Positions 42,419 through 50,967 of a stretch of 64,000 nucleotides of DNA are shown piece by piece. The stretch comes from Clostridiales bacterium mt11 (GTDB lineage: Bacteria > Bacillota > Clostridia > Tissierellales > Tepidimicrobiaceae): the NCBI GenBank assembly GCA_001282665.1, contig LN874946.1, positions 199,389 through 263,388 on the forward strand. Reading direction: 5' to 3'. Made by a program: the position numbers and the translations under genes. Numbering within the stretch: the first letter of the stretch is position 1; the number at the start of each line of letters is the position of its first letter. The notes below the pieces were generated by a model. It worked only from the letters and a program-made list of their open reading frames with translations. It ran no database searches and was not told the DNA's origin.

Positions 42419-43466
42419 GATCAGTGAGTATGCTTTTCTTTTTATATGTCTTATTATTTATATTAAGATTATATTTTCCATCAACAAATTTAATAATGCT
42501 TGTTCCAATATAACCGCCTATAAGACCACATATAGCAGCTAGTACTAAAACTAGCAATACTTTTAATGGTGGATTAAATCCAAATGGGGCTAGAAGTCCA
42601 GGTATAGGTGCAGCCGTTCCAGGAGCATTGTTTATTATTCCAAAATGTGCTGCCACTATTCCAGCCAATCCTCCACCTATAAAATCTGAGAAAAATATAG
42701 GTATTGGGTTTTTAGTAATAATATGAGCTTGAGTTAGAGGTTCAAGCATTACCCCAATAATATTGCTCTTATCACCAATTTTCATCCTTTTAAATACAAC
42801 TCCGTTAGTAAAAGCTCCGCCAAAACTTGCAATAGATGCTATACCCATTGCTAGACCTTTAAGTCCTAGCATTGCAGTCATGGACATAGAACTTAGAGGT
42901 GAGGTACATATGACCTTCATCATACCTCCTAGTAAGAATCCCATAACTAGTGGTGATTGATTGGCAGCTGCAGTTACAGCTTTACCAACATTTAATAATG
43001 TTACATCTACAACAGGTGTTACCCCAATTGCAATAAATCTTGCTATAGGAGCTATGGCTAATGCACCTACAACGACATTAAGACCTTCAGGTAATTTCTT
43101 TTCAATAATTGGTGCAATTAGTCCAACTATATATCCTGCTATGAATCCGGGAAGTATTCCTATTCCTGACAACGCTACACCAGCTACTAAAGCAAAAACA
43201 GGATTCGCACCCATATTTATAGCTACTAATGAAGCAGCAGCTGTTCCAGCTAGACTGCCTGAAGAAATTCCTACCTCTCCTAGAAAGGCTATGTTAAGAA
43301 AATCCCCGCTAATGTATTTATGGATTGCTTCAACTAAAAAACTTGCAATAGCTGCTCCAGCTAGACCTGACATAGCTTTGTCTCCTTTAGGAGCTTTTAG
43401 ACTAAATAGCGAGAACAGTATTAAGGTAAACAGTAGTAATCCCATTCCTTTTAAAATAGTTAACAT
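42414..43466 (-). CDS. PTS_EIIC_2-type membrane transporter under a glycine riboswitch
   Basis: A 350-residue very hydrophobic protein with about 9-10 membrane spans and glycine-rich loops (GGMMKVICTSPLSSMSMTAMLG, GGAFTNGVVFKRMKIG). It matches the PTS_EIIC_2 family of poorly characterised transporters annotated as PTS IIC-like. No IIA or IIB subunit is nearby, so PTS phosphorylation of a sugar is doubtful. Upstream lies a tandem glycine riboswitch with a ribosome-site-blocking stem, suggesting that the gene responds to glycine and may export or import a glycine-related solute. Confidence 0.8.
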   Translation of the reverse strand: MLTILKGMGLLLFTLILFSLFSLKAPKGDKAMSGLAGAAIASFLVEAIHKYISGDFLNIAFLGEVGISSGSLAGTAAASLVAINMGANPVFALVAGVALSGIGILPGFIAGYIVGLIAPIIEKKLPEGLNVVVGALAIAPIARFIAIGVTPVVDVTLLNVGKAVTAAANQSPLVMGFLLGGMMKVICTSPLSSMSMTAMLGLKGLAMGIASIASFGGAFTNGVVFKRMKIGDKSNIIGVMLEPLTQAHIITKNPIPIFFSDFIGGGLAGIVAAHFGIINNAPGTAAPIPGLLAPFGFNPPLKVLLVLVLAAICGLIGGYIGTSIIKFVDGKYNLNINNKTYKKKSILTDQ

Positions 43467-43472
43467 AAAATC

Positions 43473-43554
43473 CCTCCATGATTTAAAAGTATTTTGTCTT
43501 TGTGCTTGCTTTTGTAATTAAATGTAAATTGATAAAAACAAAAAGACATGGAGG
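43473..43554 (-). promoter_or_regulatory. Ribosome-site sequestering stem of the glycine riboswitch
   Basis: On the minus strand the ribosome site CATGGAGG (43473-43480 in window coordinates) is exactly complementary to CCTCCATG at 43547-43554, with extra pairing GTCTTT/AAAGAC next to it. Such a stem would hide the ribosome site until the aptamer rearranges it, pointing to translational control. Confidence 0.7.
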
Positions 43555-43586
43555 CACAATAGCATAATAATATTATATTGCTACTC

Positions 43587-43785
43587 TACCACCCTGTCCT
43601 TGTATCTGAAAGTTTCCCCATACAATAAATGTATAGATTGCTTCTTCGATGCCCTAATTAGGGGCTCTCCAGGGGTGTGTCAAATTGCTGTCCATGACCT
43701 GAGAGTTTCAAAACAAGACGAGTGCTTACCTTGTTTTTTGCTCCTTCGGTTACCTACTGAAATATATTCTGAGTAGATATTTCCA
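43587..43785 (-). promoter_or_regulatory. Tandem glycine riboswitch
   Basis: Reading the minus strand, aptamer 1 has CCGAAGGAGCAA, then AACTCTCAGGTCATGGACAG. After a short linker, aptamer 2 has GGAGAG, CGAAGAAGCAA, AACTTTCAGAT and AAGGACAG. This is the glycine riboswitch pattern in duplicate. It is 120 bases before the PTS_EIIC_2 gene and 30 bases after a promoter on the same strand. Confidence 0.9.
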
Positions 43786-43804
43786 ACAATTATCATTCAC
43801 ATAT

Positions 43805-43847
43805 TTACTAATGTTAATATTATAACATTAGTAACATAATTCGACAA
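43805..43847 (-). promoter_or_regulatory. Promoter of the glycine-riboswitch transcript with an overlapping palindrome
   Basis: On the minus strand TTGTCG (43842-43847) and TATAAT (43819-43824) are 17 bases apart. An 11-bp palindrome TTACTAATGTT/AACATTAGTAA (43805-43833) lies across the -10 box and could be a repressor site. Confidence 0.75.
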
Positions 43848-43977
43848 GTAACAAAATATTAGCAAAATTACCAAACGTAATAATTTACTGTGTTTAGCTT
43901 GAAACTTGTCTAAAAGTGGTTTATACTATATGTATTAAGGGTATAAAGATATTACAAAAATAGTAGAATAATTATAA

Positions 43978-44120
43978 ATGGCAGAGTAGGTAGTTTGCGT
44001 AAAGTGTTGGAGGATGGAACGTTGCCTCTGAACGAAGAGCTATTAAGTAGCTTGCGTTAGACTATCGCGTTCGCTGACACATCCTTAAGAGTCCCTTTAT
44101 TGATGTGGCGGATCTGTCAT
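43978..44120 (+). promoter_or_regulatory. Tetrahydrofolate (THF) riboswitch upstream of folT
   Basis: The sequence GCAGAGTAGGTAGTTTGCGT then AAAGTG, GGATGGAACGTTGCC, GAACGAAGAGC and a 3' GGCGGATCTGTCAT follow the THF riboswitch consensus. ATGGCAG (43978-43984) pairs with CTGTCAT (44114-44120) as helix P1. The ribosome site AAAGGAGG follows within 12 bases, so ligand binding can hide it. The location before a folate transporter gene is the classical one. Confidence 0.85.
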
Positions 44121-44149
44121 ATCATTTATGAAAGGAGGCTTTTTTTTGT

Positions 44150-44683
44150 ATGCAAAAATTAACAACTAGAAAGATTGCTTATTACGGTTTATTAATTGCA
44201 TTAAACATCGTTTTAACGAGAGTAGGAAGCATTAGAGTAGGCGGTGGTGGAGTAGAAATTGTTAGAATAGGTTTTGGCGGGTATCCTGTAATATTTGCTG
44301 GAATAGTATTTGGACCTTTAGCTGGTGGTATAGTTGGTGCAGTAGGTGATGTTATTGGTCATTTTATGAGTCCTATGGGACCATATATGCCACATTTTAC
44401 TATATCTGCAGCATTAACTGGAATATTACCAGGAATTATCATGATGTTGTTCAGGGACAAAGAGTCCAAGAGTTCATTTTGGAAGCTAACTATAGCAATA
44501 GCTGTTGGACAAATTACTACATCTATATTCTTGGTGCCTTATTTTATGGAAACATTATTTAGCGTACCAATGGTAACTACTGTTCCTGGAAGAGTAATTG
44601 CACAAGCAATTCATATACCCCTTTATGCATATATGACAAGAGTCTTAGTAAATAGATTGTCCGTGGCATTAGGAGTTAACTAA
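44150..44683 (+). CDS. folT: Folate ECF transporter S component FolT
   Basis: A 177-residue six-span substrate-binding subunit of an energy-coupling factor transporter. The segments RIGFGGYPVIFAGIVFGP and VGDVIGHFMSPMGPYMP are typical of the folate family, and the THF riboswitch confirms the substrate. The ECF energising module (EcfA1/A2/T) is expected elsewhere in the genome. It is a single-gene unit closed by a terminator. Confidence 0.93.
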   Translation: MQKLTTRKIAYYGLLIALNIVLTRVGSIRVGGGGVEIVRIGFGGYPVIFAGIVFGPLAGGIVGAVGDVIGHFMSPMGPYMPHFTISAALTGILPGIIMMLFRDKESKSSFWKLTIAIAVGQITTSIFLVPYFMETLFSVPMVTTVPGRVIAQAIHIPLYAYMTRVLVNRLSVALGVN

Positions 44684-44686
44684 GAG

Positions 44687-44718
44687 AAAACCGCTATTCA
44701 AATTGAGTAGCGGTTTTG
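44687..44718 (+). terminator. Terminator after folT
   Basis: AAAACCGCTA (44687-44696) and TAGCGGTTTT (44708-44717) form a perfect 10-bp stem. Confidence 0.9.
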
Positions 44719-44785
44719 CTATTTTAAGGTAAATCTTATACAATATATATAAGGATAACTCTTTGTGAAGAAAATATATCTAATC

Positions 44786-44900
44786 GTGAGCTACTACCAC
44801 TTATATAAGTAAATGGCTTCCTGTTTCCTAGAAGTTAGGTCTTATGTGTTCTCCATAGGCTTAACTTCGGGCAGTTCCTGCCATAGATGTCGATTGCCAA
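44786..44900 (-). mobile_element. Remnant of an IS200/IS605-type element (tnpB 3' end)
   Basis: On the minus strand a degenerate reading (AYGEHIRPNF, then ETGSHLL) looks like the C-terminus of TnpB, with stops in it. It is followed by ACTTATATAAGTGGTAGTAGCTCAC, split here as an ACTTATATAAGT palindrome and GGTAGTAGCTCAC, like the right end and guide-RNA scaffold of such elements. No transposase gene remains. The rest of the spacer 44719-45019 shows no gene. Confidence 0.5.
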
Positions 44901-45019
44901 AGCAAGGTTAATTTTGTCTAATGAATTGTAAAAAGATTTCTTTGATTAAGAAAGTATTAATAAGAGCCTTTTTTTATTATAGATTATGAAAATATATAAG
45001 ATAAAGGAGATGTTTATTT

Positions 45020-46030
45020 GTGAAAGTTGCTATTGTCACCGACCAACCAAGGGCAAAATTTTTGCCAACAGAGGAAGGAGTAGTGGAGGACAAGCAAAAA
45101 TTAGAAACCATTAAATCCATAAAGGAAGTGCTTTCAGAGCAATTTAACTGCATTGATCTAGTATTTGATGATAATATAATTACCAAGCTAAAAAAGGAAA
45201 AAGTGGATTTGGTATTTAATCTATGTAATGGGATTAGGGGAGATTCAAGATTATCCCAGTTTCCTGCTATTTTAGAATATATAGGTATTCCCTATACAGG
45301 TTCTTCACCCTTAGGCCATGCTCTTGCTTATAATAAAATATATTCCTGTAGGCTATTTAAAGAGGCAGGAGTTTCCACACCTAAATTTACGTATGTATAT
45401 GATTTAGAGGAAGTAGAAAATTTAAATATCACTTTTCCAGTTTTAATAAAGCCTAATGATGAAGGGTCCAGTAGAGGAATACACGAAGATAGTCTAGTGT
45501 TCAATATGAAGGATTTAAGGAAAAGAGTTGAGAAGGATTTGAAAGTTTATAATCCTCCTATTATGATAACTGAATATATAGAAGGGAGGGAATTTACTGT
45601 AGGAGTCATAGGTAATGGTAAAAATGTAAATACACTTCCAATATTAGAAGTAGACTTTTCAGATCTTCCAAAGCATCTAAATAACTTTTACAGTTTTGAG
45701 GTAAAGTTTCACTATGCAGATAAGACTAGGTTTTATGTACCAGCTAGGCTTAAAAAGAAGAGTAAAGAGAAAATAGAAAAAACAGCAATTAAAGCATATA
45801 ATGCATTAGGTATAAAAGATTATGCAAGGGTTGATATTAGATTGAAAGATGAAGATACGCCCTATGTATTAGAAATAAATTCTTTACCAGGACTTATGAA
45901 GGATCATAGTGATATTACTAAGATGGCAAAAGCATGTAACTTAGGATATAAAGGATTGATAATGAATATAGTAAGAAATGCAGTGGAAAGATATGATTTA
46001 GATAAAAAGATGGAATATAAAATTGGTTAA
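45020..46030 (+). CDS. ATP-grasp ligase of the D-alanine-D-alanine ligase type
   Basis: A 336-residue protein starting at GTG 45020 with AAGGAGA ribosome site. The N-terminal Rossmann-like domain ends with YTGSSPLGHALAYNK. The ATP-grasp part has FPVLIKPNDEGSSRGI and the metal-binding VLEINSLPGL, both typical of Ddl. Unlike Ddl beside murein genes, this copy stands alone and the middle diverges, so it may join other amino acids. Two or more such orphan paralogues are common in clostridia. Confidence 0.8.
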   Translation: MKVAIVTDQPRAKFLPTEEGVVEDKQKLETIKSIKEVLSEQFNCIDLVFDDNIITKLKKEKVDLVFNLCNGIRGDSRLSQFPAILEYIGIPYTGSSPLGHALAYNKIYSCRLFKEAGVSTPKFTYVYDLEEVENLNITFPVLIKPNDEGSSRGIHEDSLVFNMKDLRKRVEKDLKVYNPPIMITEYIEGREFTVGVIGNGKNVNTLPILEVDFSDLPKHLNNFYSFEVKFHYADKTRFYVPARLKKKSKEKIEKTAIKAYNALGIKDYARVDIRLKDEDTPYVLEINSLPGLMKDHSDITKMAKACNLGYKGLIMNIVRNAVERYDLDKKMEYKIG

Positions 46031-46098
46031 AATGTTTTGATTTTTATAAGTATATAAGGTAAATGACCATTTAAGGATTAGTAATAGAATAATTTAAA

Positions 46099-46131
46099 GA
46101 GTCATTGCTTAAATAGGCAATGGCTTTATTT
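46099..46131 (+). terminator. Terminator after the ATP-grasp gene
   Basis: GTCATTGC and GCAATGGC pair (one G-T) around TTAAATAG and are followed by TTTATTTG. Confidence 0.75.
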
Positions 46132-46428
46132 GTGTATTTCCTACAGTAATAAACTTTTAGCAATATATAAAAAAGTACCGAAAAAGGTATATAAATATAG
46201 TTAAAAAAATGAAAAACATACCAATAACGAACTAAAAACAATGTATATAATAATAGATAAACTTAAAAAAAGAACAAATAATAGCTAAAACTTGATAAAA
46301 ATTTGTTGAACTTCAACAAGGTTAAATTATTTTTTATATGATATATAACTTATATACATATCTGATAAGTTGTAACGATGATATTTAACATAATTAAAAA
46401 TTAATAAAGAGAGTAGGTGTGTATAACT
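46132..46428. promoter_or_regulatory. Upstream region of the xanthine-utilisation cluster with two palindromes
   Basis: No gene. TTGTTGAA-C-TTCAACAA (46303-46319) is a perfect palindrome with 8-bp arms. AACTTAT/ATAAGTT (46347-46353 and 46365-46371) is a second inverted repeat. Both lie before the GntR-type regulator gene and are candidate operators for autoregulation. The rest is AT-rich. Confidence 0.5.
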
Positions 46429-47187
46429 ATGATTAAAATGAAGGGGTCAAGAATTCGCAAACAAACGGCAGTACAACAGGTAGTTGATTATATAAGAAGT
46501 TATATTTTAACCAATAAAGATTATAAGGTCATGGAATTACCACCAGAAGCACAAATAGCTGATGAAATGGGAGTAAGTAGGTTAACTATTAGAGAAGCTT
46601 TAACCGTATTAGAAAGCGAAGGGCTTATTAAAAAAAGTCAAGGAAGCACCACAGTTATTACTAGCTTTGCAAGAAAATTATCAGGAGGTTTAGATTACGC
46701 TGGAGAGCTTGGTAAATTTATTAATGATTGCGGCTATGAATCAAGAGTTGATAATATATCGTATAATTGGGAGAAATCCAATGAAGAAGCTGCAAAGATT
46801 CTTCATATAGAACCAAAGGATGAGATACTAGTAGTAAGAAAGAGATTTTTAGCTAATACTAACCCAGCTGCATATTGCATAAATAGAATACCTCAAGTAT
46901 TTTTAAAGGATAAAAACATAAGTGAAAATGACTTAGGTAAGTCTATGTTTGAGTTCGTAGAGGAACGCTGCAATTGTGAAATTAGTCATGATTTTATGGA
47001 GATTATACCTTCTTTGGTAACATCAGAAATTGCAGATATATTAGAATTGGATAAGGGTTCGCCTATATTAAGAGTAGATGTAACTAAATATACCATTGAA
47101 GGCTATCCGATTATGTATAATACAGAATATTATGTAGATGAACTAATAAGGTTTACCGCTTGTAGGACTATGCCTTATGTAAAATGA
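46429..47187 (+). CDS. GntR-family regulator (UTRA/HutC type) of purine genes
   Basis: A 252-residue protein starting at ATG 46429 (an in-frame GTG at 46417 is possible but overlaps the ribosome site). The N-terminal winged helix has EAQIADEMGVSRLTIREALTVLESEGLI, and the C-terminal UTRA domain (about 85-245) binds a small ligand. It precedes the xanthine dehydrogenase genes by 20 bases and probably controls them in response to a purine or its breakdown product. Confidence 0.9.
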   Translation: MIKMKGSRIRKQTAVQQVVDYIRSYILTNKDYKVMELPPEAQIADEMGVSRLTIREALTVLESEGLIKKSQGSTTVITSFARKLSGGLDYAGELGKFINDCGYESRVDNISYNWEKSNEEAAKILHIEPKDEILVVRKRFLANTNPAAYCINRIPQVFLKDKNISENDLGKSMFEFVEERCNCEISHDFMEIIPSLVTSEIADILELDKGSPILRVDVTKYTIEGYPIMYNTEYYVDELIRFTACRTMPYVK

Positions 47188-47207
47188 CAAATTAAGAGGT
47201 GAATAAC

Positions 47208-48017
47208 TTGATAACTATAAAAGAATATTCCAAACCTAAAAATATAGATGAAGCGTATGATTTGCTATTAGAGAAAAAAAACAATATGCTTTTTGGTGGA
47301 GGGGCATTTATTAGAATGGGATCAAAGAATATAGCTACTGCTATTGATTTATCAGATGCAGGATTAAATTATATAGTGGAAGAGGATAAGCTTATAAGGA
47401 TAGGAGCAATGACTACTTTTGGAGATATAGAACATTCTCTATTATTGAAGGAAAACTATAGAGATATGTTATCGAAATCCATTAGAGAAATAGTAGGAAT
47501 CCAATTAAGAAATATAGTTACTGTAGGAGGTACTGTTTACTCAAGATATGGTTTTTCAGATTTCCTTACTGGGCTATTGGCTCTTGATACCACAGTAAAT
47601 TTATATAAGCAGGGAAGTATTCCATTGGAAGAATTCTTAAGGAAAGGTTCAAAGGAAAGGGATATACTTGAAAGCATATCCATAGAAAAGGATAATAGAA
47701 AAGGAACATTTTTATCCATGAGAAATTCTAAAGGGGATTATGCAATTTTAAATGTAGCCATATCGGCTATAGATGGGAAATATAGAATAGCAGTAGGAGC
47801 AAGACCGAGGACAGCTACCCTTGCCTTAGAATCTATGAATTACTTAAATGGTGTAGGTAGAGAATTATCATCAGAAGATATATTAAAAGCTGCAAAAATT
47901 GCCTCAGAAGAACTTGTCTTTGGAACTAATACTAGAGGAAGTAGTGCATATAGAAAACAGATTTGCTATGTACTCATAAAGCAGGGATTAAAGGAGGTAT
48001 TAGACTATGAGGATTGA
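47208..48017 (+). CDS. Xanthine dehydrogenase FAD-binding subunit
   Basis: A 269-residue protein. The ribosome site AGAGGTGA fits TTG 47208. Flavin-binding segments are LLFGGGAFIRMG and IGAMTTFGDIEHS, with RNIVTVGGTVYSRYGFSD typical of the FAD subunit of molybdenum hydroxylases. It passes electrons from the iron-sulfur subunit to NAD or another acceptor. It overlaps the next gene by 11 bases. Confidence 0.92.
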   Translation: MITIKEYSKPKNIDEAYDLLLEKKNNMLFGGGAFIRMGSKNIATAIDLSDAGLNYIVEEDKLIRIGAMTTFGDIEHSLLLKENYRDMLSKSIREIVGIQLRNIVTVGGTVYSRYGFSDFLTGLLALDTTVNLYKQGSIPLEEFLRKGSKERDILESISIEKDNRKGTFLSMRNSKGDYAILNVAISAIDGKYRIAVGARPRTATLALESMNYLNGVGRELSSEDILKAAKIASEELVFGTNTRGSSAYRKQICYVLIKQGLKEVLDYED

Positions 48018-48474
48018 AATGAAAATAAATGGTGTTAAAAAATATTTTGATATATCACCTGATGAATATTTAGTGGACACGTTAAGAAACAATGGCTATA
48101 CAAGTGTAAAAAGAGGATGTGATACCGGAATATGTGGCTGTTGTACAGTACATATGGATGGGAGAGCAATATTATCATGTATAATGCTTTCCGCAAAGGC
48201 TCATGGTCATGAAATAACGACTATTGAAGGAGTAAGAGAAAAGGCACGGAAGGTCGGTCAGTTCCTTGTAGATGAAGGGGTAGAACAATGTGGATATTGT
48301 AGTACAGGATTGATAATGAATATTTTATATATGGAAAAAGCCATAAAGGAACCAACAGATAAAGAAATACTTCATTATCTCAATGGAAATTTATGCAGAT
48401 GTACAGGCTATACTGGTCAGTTAAGAGCCATCAAAAAATATTTGGAGGCGAAGAATTATGAGAATCGTAAATAA
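48007..48474 (+). CDS. Xanthine dehydrogenase iron-sulfur subunit
   Basis: A 155-residue protein binding two [2Fe-2S] clusters: the plant-ferredoxin-type CDTGICGCCTVHMDG set and the C-terminal QCGYCSTG with CRCTGYTG. It carries electrons from the molybdenum site to FAD. It is translationally coupled on both sides, overlapping the FAD subunit gene and the large subunit gene by 17 bases. Confidence 0.95.
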   Translation: MRIEMKINGVKKYFDISPDEYLVDTLRNNGYTSVKRGCDTGICGCCTVHMDGRAILSCIMLSAKAHGHEITTIEGVREKARKVGQFLVDEGVEQCGYCSTGLIMNILYMEKAIKEPTDKEILHYLNGNLCRCTGYTGQLRAIKKYLEAKNYENRK

Positions 48475-50776
48475 ATCTTTTTCAAAAATTGATGGTAATG
48501 GATTGGTTGAAGGGAAACCTGTTTATACTGATGATTTAGCTCCTAAGGATGCTTTAATAGTTAAGGTATTGAGAAGTCCTCATGCCTTTGCAAGGATTAA
48601 AGAGATAAACACTAAGATTGCAGAAAAAATTCCCGGGATAGAATGTATTATTACATATAAGGATATAGAGAGAAAGGCATATACGAGAGCAGGTCAATGT
48701 TATCCAGAACTATCACCTTACGATAAATTCATACTAGATGAATATGTTAGACATGTAGGAGATGAAGTTGCAATAATAGCAGCTGTTGATGAAAAGACTG
48801 CTGCAAAGGCTATGAAACTAATAAAAGTTGAATATGAAGTATTGGAACCAGTATTGGATTTTGAAAAGGCAGATGGACATCTAACCTTAGGTCATCCTGA
48901 AAAAGACATATTTACTATGGGAGATATAGGATTTGATAGAAATAGAAATATTGCCTGTCAAGCAAGTTTAGAAATGGGAGATGTTGAAAAGGCATTAAAA
49001 GAGTCAGATGTGGTAATTACGAGAACCTATAGCTCTCAGGCACAAGCTCAAGCTATGATGGAAAGCCAAAGGACCTATACCTATATAGATATGCATGGAA
49101 GGTTAGTCGTAGTTACATCTACACAGATTCCTTTTCATTTGCGAAGAATTTTATCTACTGCATTGGGAATGCCAGAAAGCAAGATAAGAGTTATAAAGCC
49201 TAGAATTGGAGGAGGCTTTGGAGCAAAACAAACGGCGACTGCAGAGTTTTATCCTGCATTGGTAACTTTGAAGACGGGGAAATCGGCAAAGATTGTATAT
49301 ACCAGAAAAGAAGTATTTAGGGGAACTAACTCCCGTCATGAAATGAAGTTTGATGTGACTATTGGAGCGACAAAGGATGGGAAGATAAAGGTCATCGATA
49401 TGAAAGGTATCTCCAATACTGGTGCTTATGGTGAACATTGTCAAACCACTATAGCTGCAGCTGGTAAAAAGGTACTGCCCTTATATAACAAGGTAGATGC
49501 ATGTAGGTATTATGGAAAGGCTGTTTATACAAACAAGGTGCCGGGAGCTGCACTAAGAGGATTTGGAGTAACTCAGGGAACATTTGCAGTAGAATCAGCT
49601 ATAAACGAATTGGCAGTAGAATTAAGTATGGATCCTACAACTATAAGGGATGTAAATATGATTAAAAAAGGAGAAACTACCAAATTATTAAATATGACAA
49701 CTAAGGATTGGGGAGATAAACCCATGTATATGGATAGCTGTATGCTTGAGTACTGCGTATCCAAGGGAAAAGAGTTAATAGATTGGGAAAGTAAATACCC
49801 AAATGTGAAGATTAGCGACAATAAGGTTAGGGGAGTAGGAATGTCAATTTCTCAACAGGGTTCAGGTCTTCCTAAAATAGATATGGCATCTGTTACTCTA
49901 AAATTGAATACAGATGGATTTTTTACTCTTCTTATGGGGGCAACGGATTTAGGAACGGGAAGCGATACTATTCTTGCACAAATTGCAGCAGAAACTTTAG
50001 GGGTGGATTTAGAAAGGATAATTGTTTATTCCTCTGATACGGATTTAACACCTTTCGATGCTGGAGCTTATGCATCCAGTACTACTTATACTACTGGAAA
50101 TGCAGTAATAGATGCAGCTGAAAAGATGAAGAATTTGATTATTAAACATGGTGCCAAACATTTTAATACAAGTGTGGACAATATAATATTTGATGAAATG
50201 ATAATCAAAAACAAAGAAAATCATGAACAAATTTCATTAGAGGATTTTTCTAAGAGAATAACCTATAATGATCAGTTTGTACAATTATCTACAACGGGTT
50301 CATTTGTACCAGAGAAAAACGTACCTCCATATATGGCAGGCTTTGCTGAAGTAGAAATAGATCTTGAAACGGGTAAAGTGGATTTAATACATTTTGTAGG
50401 AGTAGTTGACTGTGGAATGCCAATAAATCCAAAGCTTTCAAGAATACAAGTAGAAGGTGGTATAGTGACGGGAGTTGGTCTAGCACTATATGAAGAAGTA
50501 AAATACGATGAAAATGGTAGATTGATGACGGATACATTTATGGAATATAAACTTCCAACCCGAATGGATATTGGGAAAGTTACAGTTGACTTAGCAAAAG
50601 GTTATGAAAAAACTGGGCCCTATGGAGCTAAATCCATTGGAGAAATAGTTGTAAATACCGTTCCTCCAGCTATAACCGATGCAATATTTAATGCTGCTGG
50701 AGTAAGGATTAGAGATTTACCTGCTACGCCAGAAAAGGTGTTCATGGGGCTTTTAAAAAATAATTCTATTATATAG
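48458..50776 (+). CDS. Xanthine dehydrogenase molybdenum-binding subunit
   Basis: A 772-residue catalytic subunit of the molybdenum hydroxylase family. Conserved parts include RPRIGGGFGAKQ-like KPRIGGGFGAKQ (molybdopterin contact), ALRGFGVTQGTFAVES (substrate-side Arg), and GPYGAKSIGE with the active-site Glu. It hydroxylates purines such as hypoxanthine and xanthine. Cluster context (GntR, permease) supports purine use. Molybdenum-cofactor insertion genes (XdhC-type) are not in the window. Confidence 0.93.
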   Translation: MRIVNKSFSKIDGNGLVEGKPVYTDDLAPKDALIVKVLRSPHAFARIKEINTKIAEKIPGIECIITYKDIERKAYTRAGQCYPELSPYDKFILDEYVRHVGDEVAIIAAVDEKTAAKAMKLIKVEYEVLEPVLDFEKADGHLTLGHPEKDIFTMGDIGFDRNRNIACQASLEMGDVEKALKESDVVITRTYSSQAQAQAMMESQRTYTYIDMHGRLVVVTSTQIPFHLRRILSTALGMPESKIRVIKPRIGGGFGAKQTATAEFYPALVTLKTGKSAKIVYTRKEVFRGTNSRHEMKFDVTIGATKDGKIKVIDMKGISNTGAYGEHCQTTIAAAGKKVLPLYNKVDACRYYGKAVYTNKVPGAALRGFGVTQGTFAVESAINELAVELSMDPTTIRDVNMIKKGETTKLLNMTTKDWGDKPMYMDSCMLEYCVSKGKELIDWESKYPNVKISDNKVRGVGMSISQQGSGLPKIDMASVTLKLNTDGFFTLLMGATDLGTGSDTILAQIAAETLGVDLERIIVYSSDTDLTPFDAGAYASSTTYTTGNAVIDAAEKMKNLIIKHGAKHFNTSVDNIIFDEMIIKNKENHEQISLEDFSKRITYNDQFVQLSTTGSFVPEKNVPPYMAGFAEVEIDLETGKVDLIHFVGVVDCGMPINPKLSRIQVEGGIVTGVGLALYEEVKYDENGRLMTDTFMEYKLPTRMDIGKVTVDLAKGYEKTGPYGAKSIGEIVVNTVPPAITDAIFNAAGVRIRDLPATPEKVFMGLLKNNSII

Positions 50777-50967
50777 AATATAAATTTTTAAAAAGTAGGA
50801 AAGGAGGATAAAAAGGGCTATTTAAATTCAATTAGTTTAAATAGATTTACATAAAATTAATATATACATTCTTAATTAATGGTAGCCCGAAATTGACAAA
50901 TATGAGGTAGAAAATAAATTTTGTACCTTCACTAAAAATTAGGGAATGATTAATAGGAGGAATGTAA
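50777..50967. other. Spacer between xdh and the permease gene
   Basis: An AT-rich spacer. CTATTTAAA and TTTAAATAG form an inverted repeat (about 50818-50842). A ribosome site AAAGGAGG near 50800 is not followed by a convincing gene. No purine riboswitch signature was found. Confidence 0.4.

Noticed and set aside
42961..43521. Plus-strand protein gene opposite the PTS_EIIC_2 gene
   Set aside because: It is a long frame antisense to a clear membrane protein, with low-complexity composition and no ribosome site.
45020..46030. Cell-wall D-Ala-D-Ala ligase (ddl)
   Set aside because: The fold fits, but the gene is alone and diverged, so the precise ddl function was not assigned.
50777..50967. Purine riboswitch before the permease gene
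   Set aside because: The conserved purine-aptamer loops are absent. Only an AT-rich inverted repeat is seen.
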